A model generated the notes under the pieces. It was not told the DNA's origin. It was given only the letters and a program-made list of their open reading frames with translations, and did no database searches. A stretch of DNA of 64,000 nucleotides, taken from Neoscytalidium dimidiatum. Its lineage: Eukaryota; Ascomycota; Dothideomycetes; Botryosphaeriales; Botryosphaeriaceae. Each line of letters starts with the position of its first letter. The first letter of the stretch is position 1. This document shows positions 54,546 through 64,000 of the stretch, one piece after another. The stretch lies in contig CM074696.1 in assembly GCA_037367355.1 (NCBI GenBank), positions 1,054,001-1,118,000 of the forward strand. The letters run 5' to 3'. A program made the translations under genes and the position numbers.

Positions 54546-55217
54546 ATGTTGTCCTGCGCGTTCCTGGCAATCAGCCTTTTCGCTAGCTCTGGAGTCCTGG
54601 GCGCTGCTATCGACTTCAGCAGCCTCCCTCAGTGCGCGCAGACGCCCATCCTCAACACCATTGGACGGAGCAAGTGTGATCCTAGCAAGCCGCAATGTCT
54701 CTGTAGCGACGATATCATTGTCAATGATTTGGTGGCTCTGATTGCGAGGGCTTGTACTGGCGATGACTTGACAAGTGCGCCGCCGTTTCGTAATTGAGTG
54801 GTGGTGACCCTTTTTTTTTCTTGGTGCTGATTTGGACTTTTAGAGGCTATCAGCTTTGGGCGAGCATTGTGTCCCAACCTGGCGACACAGAGCCGGGCGA
54901 CAATCGCAGACGCTAAGACAACCTTTACGATCACGCTCGACTCTGCTGCTGATGGCGGATTGATTATAGCTACGCCGGTAAGTACGTCTGCGCCGGCGAA
55001 CACGACAGAGGCCGTATTGACCGCAGATACTTCACGAGTCGGAGCGGAGGGCCCAACAGCGTCGATTACCACGACCAACAGCACGAATGCTACCTCACAA
55101 GTTAATGGTACTGGTCCGGAGCAGTTCCAGGGCGATGCTCCAGGATTTGGCCCGATGCGACTGTGGTCAATGCTCATCGGGATATTGATGATGGGCGCCA
55201 TTTTCGCGGAGCTATGA
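54546..55217 (+). CDS. CFEM-domain protein, probably GPI-anchored
   Basis: Secreted or cell-surface fungal protein; CFEM domains in Candida bind haem, and in plant pathogens some act as effectors or adhesins. Two exons (54546-54774 and 54844-55217) give 200 aa exactly. Signal peptide is about residues 1-20 (MLSCAFLAISLFASSGVLGA). The CFEM domain follows: SSLPQCAQTPILNTIGRSKC, then DPSKPQCLCSDDIIV, then ARAC and GRALC. Only six domain Cys are present instead of eight. After it come a Thr/Ser/Asn-rich stalk with several N-x-S/T sites (residues about 125-165) and a C-terminal hydrophobic tail (MRLWSMLIGILMMGAIFAEL), fitting a GPI-anchor signal. The intron lies inside the CFEM domain, a few residues after ARAC. 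Confidence 0.9.
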
Positions 55218-55426
55218 GCCGTTAGACCTGGTCTAGCAATAATGACCCGCGGCCAGAGGGGGTGATATGCATGTCTTAGCTATTGAACAAGAAGAGAAGG
55301 GTTGGTGTATCTACAAAATGAGAATCAAGGCCTTATTCACCAATAAATGATATCTTTGACCCAATATTGTGCCTCTGTACATCGCCGAAACTCTCGGAAT
55401 AATTCAGTGCTGCCTGAAGTTAGAAT

Positions 55427-56738
55427 TTATGAGAATACACGGCTCTCGCCAATATCGCAAACATCGAATACTCCTTCCTCAGCTATTCCCTTTTTAGATA
55501 ATGCTCTCCTAAGAAGCCTGGGTGGCTCGAGAACGTCCTCCTCGGTCAAAACCCAGGTTCCCCAGTGCATACCTAATGCCCTCTTGCATTGAGTATCCGC
55601 AAATATGTTGACGCTGTCGAACGGGTTTGCGTGCATTGGAGACATGACAAATCTGGGCTCGTAGGCGCCGATGGGGATTAGACCAAGGTCAAAGGGTCCA
55701 CGCAGTTCGCCGATCTGCTTGAAAGCTGGACAGGTAGGGAGGCTCTCGTATTTGGATCCATAATCATCCTCGTCCTTGGGTACGACAGGAACGGTGCGGT
55801 AGCCGGTATCACTGTTTTATTTAGCGGAGTCCAATGTTTGGCACATAATTAAAATCCAGCTTACCCTCCGAACCACACCTTCTTTCCACCACTGCTCACG
55901 CACCATGAAGCCCACAGAGTATGCGCCTTATCAAAAGGTGTTCTTGCGGCCATATGCTGGCATGGTAAGCATTCAACTATAGCGTGGATTTCTGTGGATG
56001 ATTTGGTCTGGCTGCCAGTTTCAACAATCTTTGGGCTCGCTTCGTCAACCGGCGATAGTAGAATGTCTCGACTCTGCCACCAGTCCAATTCGGTCGCATT
56101 ATGCAGCCCAGAATCTGTAAACCATTTCTTGTTCCCCAAGGGCGCGAAAAAATGGACATTAGGGTGTAGTTCCTTTATTTTTGTGACGGTTGGGTGGGAG
56201 AGATGATCGTAGTGAGCGTGCGAGATGACGACGATATCAATGGCGGGAATGTCCTCAATCTTGCACGGGGGTTCGTTGTATCTTTTGGGGCCGATCCAGC
56301 CCATTGGACCGCACCTCCCCTCGAAAACGGGATCAAACAGAACGCGGAGGCCGCTGGGAAATTCAACGTAAAAACAGGCATGGCCAAGCCAAGTTGCTCG
56401 GAGCTCGGATGTCTCGCGGGACGGAAGGAACTGAGGCTTGTGAATGGGGACTGTCGGAGGTTTCGTGTCGGGCTTGTTTGCCTTGCCGCTGATTTGTCTC
56501 CTTTGCAGTTGTTTTAGCTCTTAGCGACGTAGATGCCCGTGTTGCACCCATACCAGATCAGGCTTCCGAGAAGCTGAGGCACACTCATTTCACGATACGA
56601 CTCCCACGGATTCACGAAGCCCTTTCCTCCTTTGACATGGTGGGCGAGGTCCTTGGCGTCCTCAGGCACGGCGCCTGTGAGCTGGGAGGCGGAGACGCTG
56701 GTCGCGTAGAGAATGGCGCTTGTGGAGGCAGAAGACAT
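55427..56738 (-). CDS. N-acylphosphatidylethanolamine-hydrolysing phospholipase D (NAPE-PLD) family
   Basis: Metallo-beta-lactamase-fold phospholipase that releases N-acylethanolamines from N-acyl-PE in animals; fungal roles are unclear. Three exons give 401 aa exactly: 56738-56554, 56500-55865 and 55811-55427. Exon 1 carries the family landmark GFVNPWESY (compare RFVNPWPTW in mammals). Splicing over a 53-nt intron joins SLIW to [15 protein letters not shown]. Next come [26 protein letters not shown] sequence and the Zn motif [14 protein letters not shown] plus DTGY is rebuilt across intron 2. The C-terminal part has IPIGAYEPR and MHWGTWVL. All metal-ligand His/Asp expected of the family appear present. 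Without splicing, exon 1 would look like a separate small gene ending at 56514; the join is required for the fold. Confidence 0.93.
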
Positions 56739-57324
56739 GCTGATTGACGAGTGAAAATGGCAGCGATGGGTGGACTGGTGCCAATTGCGTCGCGAGGAGC
56801 GGGCCAGCGAGCGTAGAGTCCAGTGCATCTGGAGCGGGCGGAAGACAGGGAAGGCTGGGGGTTAAGTATACGCGTGCGATCCTGAGAGAGAAAGGCCCGT
56901 CAATTGGACAACGCGAGCCGGACGATCTTTGGGCCGTGGAGGCCGCGGACCTGGGCCTGGAGCGGAGTTACGCCGGCGGGAGCTGTTATCGCCGCCATGC
57001 TGGTGCGCTGTGCACGACTGCGCCTCGCGGCGTCTTAAGTGCTGCCTGGAGGAGCCGCTGAACATGGCGCCGATTCGAGCCAGGCTAGGTGACGTCGTGT
57101 TTGGCTCTGACGGGAGACGGGGACGTGGACAGTCCCGCAGGCCGAGTGAGTCTACTTGTAGGGTTAGCTCTAGCGTGCCGTGGCCGATCCTTGTCGATCG
57201 TCACCGCCGCCGCGCCGTTTGCTTTGCACTGACCTCAAGCTCACCCACCTGCACCCCTCGACACCGCCCTCTTCGCTCCATTTTGCTATCCCTCAACTCG
57301 CGCTCTGCACTGTGCCTTGCCCCG
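56739..57324. other. GC-rich divergent promoter of the NAPE-PLD and MED27 genes
   Basis: 586 bp; no gene seen beyond the leaders. Confidence 0.6.
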
Positions 57325-58290
57325 ATGTCTGCGACCCAGGCCAGCGAGCATGCCGACGCCACCTGGGACGAGGGCCGGTGCATTGAAGCCCTTGCGACGC
57401 TCGAGAAGCTCCAGGACCAGGTAAGCCTTTTTTCAACCGCGCCCTTGTGACCTTGTTGCAGTGCAGCTCTAATTTGTGCCACAGATCGACGAGCTTCGGC
57501 ACATCGTTCCCAACCTCACTGCCCCTTTCCTTGCTGCCCAAGACTCCCCCGAAGCCCTGAGCCGCGACTTCAAGCAAACAGCCATCACCGAGGCCAAACG
57601 CTTGCAGAGATTCGAACGCGCCTGGAAGAGCAAAGACGTGCAGGAAATACTGGTGCATGCAGCTCAAAGCTTGAAGGCTGATCCAGATCTGACTAAAGGG
57701 GCTAGCGTTCCGCGATATGGCTGGGTGGCCGTTGCTGAGAAGCAACAGAGGCCTGCCAAGGCCAAGGAGAGGAAATCCCGCGGCCGGTCCGGCGGTGAGG
57801 AAGACAGAATGGATGCTTCATCGATACTACCAGCTGTCAATGCATTCAAAGAGAAACATCCGAATTTCAAGATTGACGTCGAAGAAGACCGCATCATCAC
57901 GGTACGCCCCGCTCTGATCCACTCGTGCGTTGCTGCCATTGACTCTGCTAGATCGCCTTTAAAGTCCCATCGATGGTCCTTACGTTCAAAATCATTTGCA
58001 ATGTAGACACTGAGAACAAGGCCACTTTTATTGCCGAATGCCCCGGAAACATGCCACTTTTCTCCGCCATCACCCGCTGCATGGCGTCTAGGCCGAGACC
58101 CAACGACCTCTCCTATCTTCTGGACATGATTGCTGCATACACCAATACGAGAACCGCCAAATGTGCAAAATGCGGGAAGCTGTTGGACGGTTCTGCGTTA
58201 AGCCCAGCTGCGAGGAGAAGCAAGCAAACCACCAATGGCGACGGCAGCAAACACACTATCTGGGAACCATTTCATGAAGATTGTCTTTAA
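57325..58290 (+). CDS. MED27: Mediator complex subunit 27
   Basis: Nuclear subunit of the Mediator tail/head region, linking activators to RNA polymerase II. Three exons give 283 aa exactly: 57325-57420, 57485-57901 and 57952-58290. The N-terminus holds WDEGRCIEALATLEKLQDQ, a helix typical of the bundle, then IDELRHIVPNLTAPFL. The conserved C-terminal domain has a Cys motif TAKCAKCGKLLDG and ends in IWEPFHEDC (a zinc-site-like C-x2-C plus H-x-x-C). The recognition rests on this C-terminal pattern and length. The gene ends 22 bp from the stop of the next minus-strand gene. Confidence 0.87.
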
Positions 58291-58312
58291 AATCCATCTA
58301 AACCCGACGTAG

Positions 58313-58840
58313 TCACCACTCTTTCGGATCTGGCCAGGAACGTTGTTCTTCCCAGTACTGGCCATCGACATCGCAGGAAGCCGTGGGTGTCTTGAGGCTG
58401 TTATCAGGGGCGTCTTGCCATCTTGTCCCCCCGCCGATTTTCTGGTCTAGTCGTGCATGCTTGCGCTTCGGGGAACCGTAGCACTCGTCAGGAAGTCGTT
58501 TATCGCAAGAGATGCACGCAGTCGAGGCCCCATCGTCAGCAGCTGACTCCACTAGCACATCCCACATCGACCAGCGCCCTTTGGATACCAACTCCTTACG
58601 TCTGTGCTGCGTATTTTGACTGACCGCAACATATATATCCGGACCTTGGCCTGTTACAATGTCTTGCCAGCGGCCCCTCCAGCTTTGATGCTTTTGGCCC
58701 TTCGGCCAGACCCAAGCATAGCGAGGTCTCTTGCTGACACTGCGACTCGCTTGAGCTTGTCGTTCTTCACTGCCGCGTTTGACTTGAGCTACCTCTCTTG
58801 GGCCGTTGATCGGCTCGTATTGTAGGTTTGTAGGAGACAT
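58313..58840 (-). CDS. Hypothetical protein, tail to tail with MED27
   Basis: Single open frame of 175 codons from the ATG at 58840 (MSPTNLQYEPINGPREVAQV); an in-frame ATG at 58903 adds 21 residues. No family recognised. It is Arg/Lys/Trp-rich with KRPRYAWVWPKGQKHQSW, then an acidic part, a CISCDKRLPDECYG segment with a C-x2-C motif, and a Trp-rich end (WEEQRSWPDPKEW). The composition is unlike the random frames of this window. The stop codons of this gene and MED27 are 22 bp apart, so their 3' UTRs must overlap. Confidence 0.6.
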   Translation of the reverse strand: MSPTNLQYEPINGPREVAQVKRGSEERQAQASRSVSKRPRYAWVWPKGQKHQSWRGRWQDIVTGQGPDIYVAVSQNTQHRRKELVSKGRWSMWDVLVESAADDGASTACISCDKRLPDECYGSPKRKHARLDQKIGGGTRWQDAPDNSLKTPTASCDVDGQYWEEQRSWPDPKEW

Positions 58841-59637
58841 GGTGTGAATGTCTAGACTCTGGACAGGCAATCTCCTAGATACGGATGAAAAAGAGGATTG
58901 CATGATATGGGTATTCAGTGATAGAAGAAGAGGTAAGAGTTGCCTAATGGGACATTGGTAGACTTTATCTGTGAGCCTTTTCTCGCAGCCTTCTGTATCA
59001 AATATCTAGTTAAATACATGCTCCTGGGCTAATAAAAGATCTAGCCAAGCTCTGTGCCATCGTTGAACAACCCAAATGATTCAAATATACCCGACCTGGT
59101 GCTCAAACGGCTTTTTACATGCCTCGACACGTGGTTCGAGCGCTCTGGCCTGCTTGGCATGGCTTGGACTGCAGGGAAAAAAAAATTCACTGTGATCAAA
59201 CGGGCAATCACCGCGTTGCGTTGGCTCACCTGAGTCAGCAAACTGGTACGATTGATGAATTTGAGACCAAAAGATGTCAAAGTTGTGGTCCCTGGGCCTG
59301 GGGCCGCGGAGTTTAGCTGATGCTAGCATGGCAGTAGCTGAACCCTTATCATAACAATTACTAACGGCAGAGCCGCATAAAATACTAGACTACGCGGTGA
59401 ACGATTATTTTGCTTAAATGAATGAATGTACAATAGCAGAGTGAACTAAAAGTTGGCAAATTGAGGCAAGACGGGGGTGAGCGCGGACGATGGCGCTAAC
59501 CGAAAGTTTCCCGACGGCCCAACTGAAAACAATCGCGTCCGACACAGCTCTCTCTCCAGCTTCCGCAACCACGCGCATCCCATTGCGCTCCCCGCACCAC
59601 CTGCCCAAGCCCGGATCCGACCGTCCTTTCGCTCGCC
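58841..59637. other. Promoter of NIC96
   Basis: 797 bp between divergent genes. No further gene seen. Confidence 0.6.
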
Positions 59638-62600
59638 ATGTCTTCGCTTTTCGGATCCAGCTTCGGCCAAAACAATCAGGCCAATAAGCCTGCAGGCGGT
59701 GGTCTTTTCGGCAATCTTGGAGGAGCTACCAGCTCAGCTGGAGGACAAACAGGCGGAGGACTGTTTGGAGGCGCACCTGCTTCCACGTCGCAGCCGCAGC
59801 AAGGCTCCACCGTCTTTGGCAACCTTGGAACCGCGAAAACCACCGCACCCGCCTCCGGCGGCCTCTTTGGATCTACGCTTGGCGGCACCGCGCAGCAACA
59901 GCCATCCACAACTGGCTCGTCGGGTGGAGGTCTGTTTGGCGGCCTGGGTCCTTCGAACCCACAACCATCGACAGGTGGTGGTCTATTTGGAGGAATGAAC
60001 ACGAACAGCCAGCAGACGGGCCAACAGCAGCAACAACAGCAAGCAGGCCCTCAGGGCCAAGCGCAGCAGCAAGGCGGCCCGCTGTCACAGTCACAAGCTG
60101 CTACCGGCCAGACAGCATACTTCGAACATTTACTCGAGCGTAGTAGGAAGAGGGCGGCACAGGAGAATGGGCCTTCCTCCTTTGGTGATCTACCCAGCTT
60201 GCAACTTGGGTTGGGCGACATTGCGAGGAAGGTCAGGAATCTCGGCCAGGGCGGACCATCTGCACCGCTTGCGCGTGACAGCAAGGCGTAAGTGATTTCC
60301 TATACCGTCAGCTTGCTTGAATTAATCACGTTACCAAGCCACTATCTCCTCGCGGCATCTGGTGTAAACACAACCTCCGCCCTCAACGACCTCAACCAGT
60401 TCAGTGCGCAGGCCGGCGTCACCACGCAGACTCCAGTGCCCAGCTCCGTCGATGTCGACATTGATGCATATATTTCCAACCTCCATTCCCAATCCACGCT
60501 TACCATGATTGCCGAAGGCCTGGAGCAATCGAAAAAGGATTTCGACAACTTCCTCGAAGACAACATTCAGATGGAATGGGATGCCCAACGTAAACGAATT
60601 TACGAACACTTCGGCCTGGGCCGTCAAATGGAGAATTCAGGTGCAAGTGTGAGCGGCATCGGTGCGCCTGTAGACCGGGGAGCATTCGGCCGTTCGAAGC
60701 GCAAGGGCCGCGGTTTCGGTGCATCAACTAGTGCCGCTGGTGGGGCATTTGGGGCTTCTGCCATGAGCAAATCAGTAATCGGTGCGCCCTCGGCCGCTGG
60801 CGGAAGACGTATCAATGGCTTTGTGGAGAGCAACGGTCCTCGTTCTGCGTCTCCCATTCCAGAAAGTCGCTTCATGAGGGACAAGCAGGAGAAGTACGCC
60901 GCGAAGGTCAAGGAACTGAACATCTCGCGCCTAGAAGAAAGGCCGTACCCTGTCATGGCCGAGTTTGCCGAGATCGAGAAGCAATCGGCCACCGATAACT
61001 CAACGCGCTTGGTGGATGCATATCATGCCCTCGAGGAAATAATCGGAGAGAAGAAAGCCGACGACACAAGCCGAGATACCCCGCCAAAGGAACGTCAATT
61101 TGCTCACGACTATTTAGAAGAAGAACCGTCTTCAGGAAGAGGCATCGCGATACGCAAGCGTATCTTGGATGGGGCACGTCGCTTCTTGGAGAAGAAGTTC
61201 TTGGCCGACATCAAGGAGATGAACGCGAAGAATCCTACCGAATCCATGGTTGGTGGCGAACCTACCCAGATCAACCAGGTCCGTGGCTTTATCAGGTTAC
61301 TTGTTGCTCGCAAGGAACTTGCAGCAGACAGCATTGAGCTCCAGAGCATCGGGGATGATTATTGTTGGGCCTTGATTTTCTATCTGCTCCGTGCCGGTCT
61401 GCTGAGAGAGGCCCTCGACTACGTTGCAGAAAACGACCGCGCCATCAGAAGCGTAGATCGTAACTTTTCCGCGTATCTGGCTGCATTTGTCAACAGTGAT
61501 GAAAGGAGGCTATCGCCGGAACTACAGACCCGCATCAATGCCGAATACCAGAACCGTATGCGCCTTGCTCCAGAAAACTCACTCGACCCCTATCGCATGG
61601 CCTGCTACAAAGTTATCGGGCGTTGCGAGCTTAGCCGGACCACTCTGGAAGGCATCAGTAAGGGTATGGAAGATTGGGCATGGCTGCAATTCAGCTTAGC
61701 CAGAGAAGTCAATCGTGCAGAGGAGGCTGCTAGCGAAACCTTCACGCTTGATAACATCAGAGCCACTGTGTCCGACATCACCCAGAGACATTTCCAGGGC
61801 GCGGATGCTAACGCCCAATATGGCGTGTGCTTCTTGTTGCATATCCTTGCCGGTATGTTTGAGCAGGGTGTTAACTTCCTCTACCAGCACAGCTACACAA
61901 CTGCGGTGCACTTTGCCATTGGCTTGTCATACTATGGCTTGCTTAGGGTTGCCGATTTCTTCACGGCGGGAAATGATATCAGTGAGTGTGACTCACCCCA
62001 GACGTGCAGTAACTTTCAACTGATCCAAAGTAAAGTGTCTTTCTCCACACAAAACAGGCCACAGATCAACTTCTGCCGTATCATTGGCCACTATACTCGT
62101 GACTTCCGGGCTGCAAATGCCGAGGCCGCCGCCGATTATCTTGTCCTTCTCCATCTCAACTCAGACCTTGATGGGCAAATAGGCCAATCCCAGACTGCGT
62201 GCTGCCACGAGGCATTGCGCGAGCTGGTGCTCGAGACCCGCGAATTCGCTCTGCTTCTAGGTGACATCCGCTCGGATGGCACACGCATTACCGGAGCGAT
62301 TGAATTTCGTCTTCGCCTCATTGGGCTGTCTGACCAGGAGGACTTCCTTAGAAACATTACCCTGCAGGCTGCTACGGTGGCCGATGAAGCCGGTCGCACG
62401 ACTGACGCTGTGCTCCTGTACCACCTGGCCGAGGACTACGACGCTGTGATCGCGATCGCCAACCGCGCCCTGTCCGACGCGCTCGCGGTAGACATTGGAC
62501 AGAAGCCGCACAAGCTGGAGCCGTTGAAGCCGCGCGCTGCGGGCAGGGACAGGCGCACCGAGAACGAGCCGGCGAGCAGCCTCAGCCTGACTGCTGTGGA

Positions 62601-63190
62601 CGACCCAGCACAGCTGGCGTTGAACATGCACAACCTGTACAGTGCGAACGCGCTCATGTACAATAAGGTGAAGCAGACGAACCGCAGCGCGCTGAGCATG
62701 CTGCTCCGGATTGCGAACGCCAAGGCACATGTCGAAAGGGGCCACTGGGCCGGCGCTTTAGACGTGAGTTTCTTTCTCTCCCCCCTCCCTCCCTTTCCCT
62801 TCTTTTATCCGTCCCCTTTTTGTTGTTGTTGTTCTTGTTCGAGTCATAACTAACTTTGGCTAGGCCATCCATGAGACGGCTCTCCTCCCCACCGGCAAGC
62901 AGTCCAATATGCAAGAGATCCGCAGGCACGCGCAGACGTTCAACGGCCTGCCGTCCGTCGTGGCGCGCCTTATCGGGCACTTGCTCATGTGGACGATCGT
63001 GTGCTGCGGCCGGCGCCGCGAGGAGCTGCGTCAGGCCAGCTTCGAGGCCACGGCTGCGAACAAGAATGTCGTCGAGCAGCTTGAAACAACGGCGAGGGAC
63101 ATGATGGTGTTTGCTGGTCTGGTTAGGTACAAGCTACCACCCAGAGTGTTCGAAGCCCTGGCAAGGGCAGGCCAGGAGATCGGTGCATGA
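59638..63190 (+). CDS. NIC96: Nucleoporin Nic96 (Nup93) with N-terminal GLFG repeats
   Basis: Scaffold nucleoporin that anchors the central-channel FG complex to the inner ring of the nuclear pore. Four exons give 1,118 aa: 59638-60287, 60339-61985, 62031-62763 and 62864-63190. The first 125 residues contain eight FG dipeptides, five of them GLFG, then a Gln-rich stretch. Next come the linear/coiled-coil part (YFEHLLERSRKRAA; FDNFLEDNIQMEWDAQRKRI) and the large alpha-solenoid (for example RGFIRLLVARKEL, then YCWALIFYLLRAGLLREALD, and QINFCRIIGHYTRDFRAANA). Intron 2 (45 nt, donor GTGTGA) is the least certain: the frame is also open without it, which would insert 15 residues. It is preferred because removal restores a compact join ahead of KVSFSTQNRPQINF. 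Confidence 0.92.
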
Positions 63191-64000
63191 GGCTCTCTGT
63201 GCTTTCTTGGGAGATGGTTACTGGCATTTGGTGATGGGAGGGTTCGAGTTCGAGTGGAGTTGAAGGGAGGGGTTAATCGAGTACTGCGATGGCCTGACGA
63301 GCCGCTTGGAAGTGGGGAAAATACGAACTGCTAACGGACGGACAGCATTGCATGTTTTACATGGGGGTTGGTGTAGTTACTCGCGTTTGCTGGTCAGTGC
63401 ACCAACTCTAAACTCATTTGCGCTTTGCTTGAAGGGGTAGCCGCATCGGCGTGTTCCCTTGGCTGTACTCCCTCCTCTATCACGTATCTCGGGATCCGTA
63501 AGAATGGAGCAAGGGGAACAACCCAAAATAAAAATAAAAAAAAGAAGGAAAGAGAAATTGATTCGTTTCAGAACACGAGAGTATCCTGATGAAGGATTAT
63601 TCGAAAGATGTTGTGAGTCAACAGGAAGGCATGTCCGGATACTCGGACGGGAAGTTGGTGAACTACGACCAACGCCGCGCGCGTTTGTTTGTTTCTTTCC
63701 CGCTACGCCGCACGGCACATCACACGATCTAGACTCTTTTCCCGCAACGGATGTACTTCCGTCAACCGCGCCCTCTCTGGGCTGGACCGTTGGTGTGCGT
63801 TTCATGATGCGTTCCGGCGCCGCAGGGAGTCGGGATGTTGGCGGTTTGCCCAGACGCGGGTGGGGATCCTGGGAGTATATTTGTGGTGACGATGTCGACC
63901 ATCGTAAGGCTGAGCAAGGAGTCCCGCCCCTGCAGGGCGGCTATCCGAAGCGGTGACAACGCCGGCGCGGGGAGGGTCCCGGTCGGTGGGATTGCGGGGG
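63191..64000. other. NIC96 3' flank; right end of window
   Basis: 810 bp with no gene I can support. An A-rich stretch lies at 63524-63558. A gene outside the window may extend its promoter into this end. Confidence 0.55.

Noticed and set aside
1..64000. tRNA, rRNA, CRISPR, transposon or biosynthetic-cluster genes
   Set aside because: I looked for B-box-like GGTTCGA contexts, transposase/reverse-transcriptase-like motifs, inverted terminal repeats, and polyketide/nonribosomal/terpene enzymes, and found none.

Overview
The window is nuclear DNA of a filamentous ascomycete (Pezizomycotina). Genes are compact, mostly 1-5 exons, with short GT-AG introns of about 45-140 nt carrying CTAAC/CTGAC/CTGAT-type branch sites. 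The gene set is typical of the group: a TMEM16/Ist2 scramblase, a CFEM protein, a fungal NAPE-PLD, an Ish1/Msc1 protein, a GLFG-bearing NIC96, and tiny metallothioneins. The many (G/C)-rich leaders and long unannotated stretches fit Dothideomycetes, but the class is an inference and the genus cannot be read from this sequence. I see no tRNA, rRNA, CRISPR array, transposon or other mobile element.

I support 29 protein genes; for most of the multi-exon ones the exon sum is an exact open frame. From left to right: an SFL1-type HSF transcription factor (minus) is divergent from an F-box gene. Then come xanthine phosphoribosyltransferase XPT1, a Cys/His fungal protein, pyruvate dehydrogenase E1-beta PDB1, sterol 24-C-methyltransferase ERG6 and splicing factor SLT11/ECM2. 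Next are complex III assembly factor MZM1, Lunapark LNP1, a disordered orphan, an Ish1-repeat MSC1 protein, a small probably mitochondrial protein, and a large Q-repeat protein with a C-terminal membrane segment. The middle holds a membrane-anchored DUF3445 (haem-dependent oxidative N-demethylase) protein, a two-exon small membrane protein, a BTB-like protein, and two convergent minute metallothionein genes. The right half holds a Pex30/Pex23-like dysferlin-domain protein, PAM16, a TRF4/Cid14 poly(A) polymerase, TMEM16, a metallophosphoesterase, a short orphan, a CFEM protein, NAPE-PLD, MED27, a short orphan tail to tail with MED27, and NIC96.

This is a mixed housekeeping neighbourhood, not a biosynthetic cluster. 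Recurrent themes are membranes and lipids (ERG6, TMEM16, NAPE-PLD, LNP1, Pex30-like), mitochondria (PDB1, MZM1, PAM16), and RNA or transcription (SFL1, SLT11, TRF4, MED27). I see no evidence that neighbours are co-regulated beyond shared divergent promoters.

The least ordinary content is: the convergent pair of spliced metallothioneins of 22 and 26 residues, whose coding exons are as short as 6, 6, 11 and 63-64 nt; a tandem repeat of about 64 bp that begins inside the end of one gene and stays in frame 60 codons past its stop; a CFEM domain lacking two of its eight cysteines; two GC-AG introns; and several long stretches without recognisable genes.
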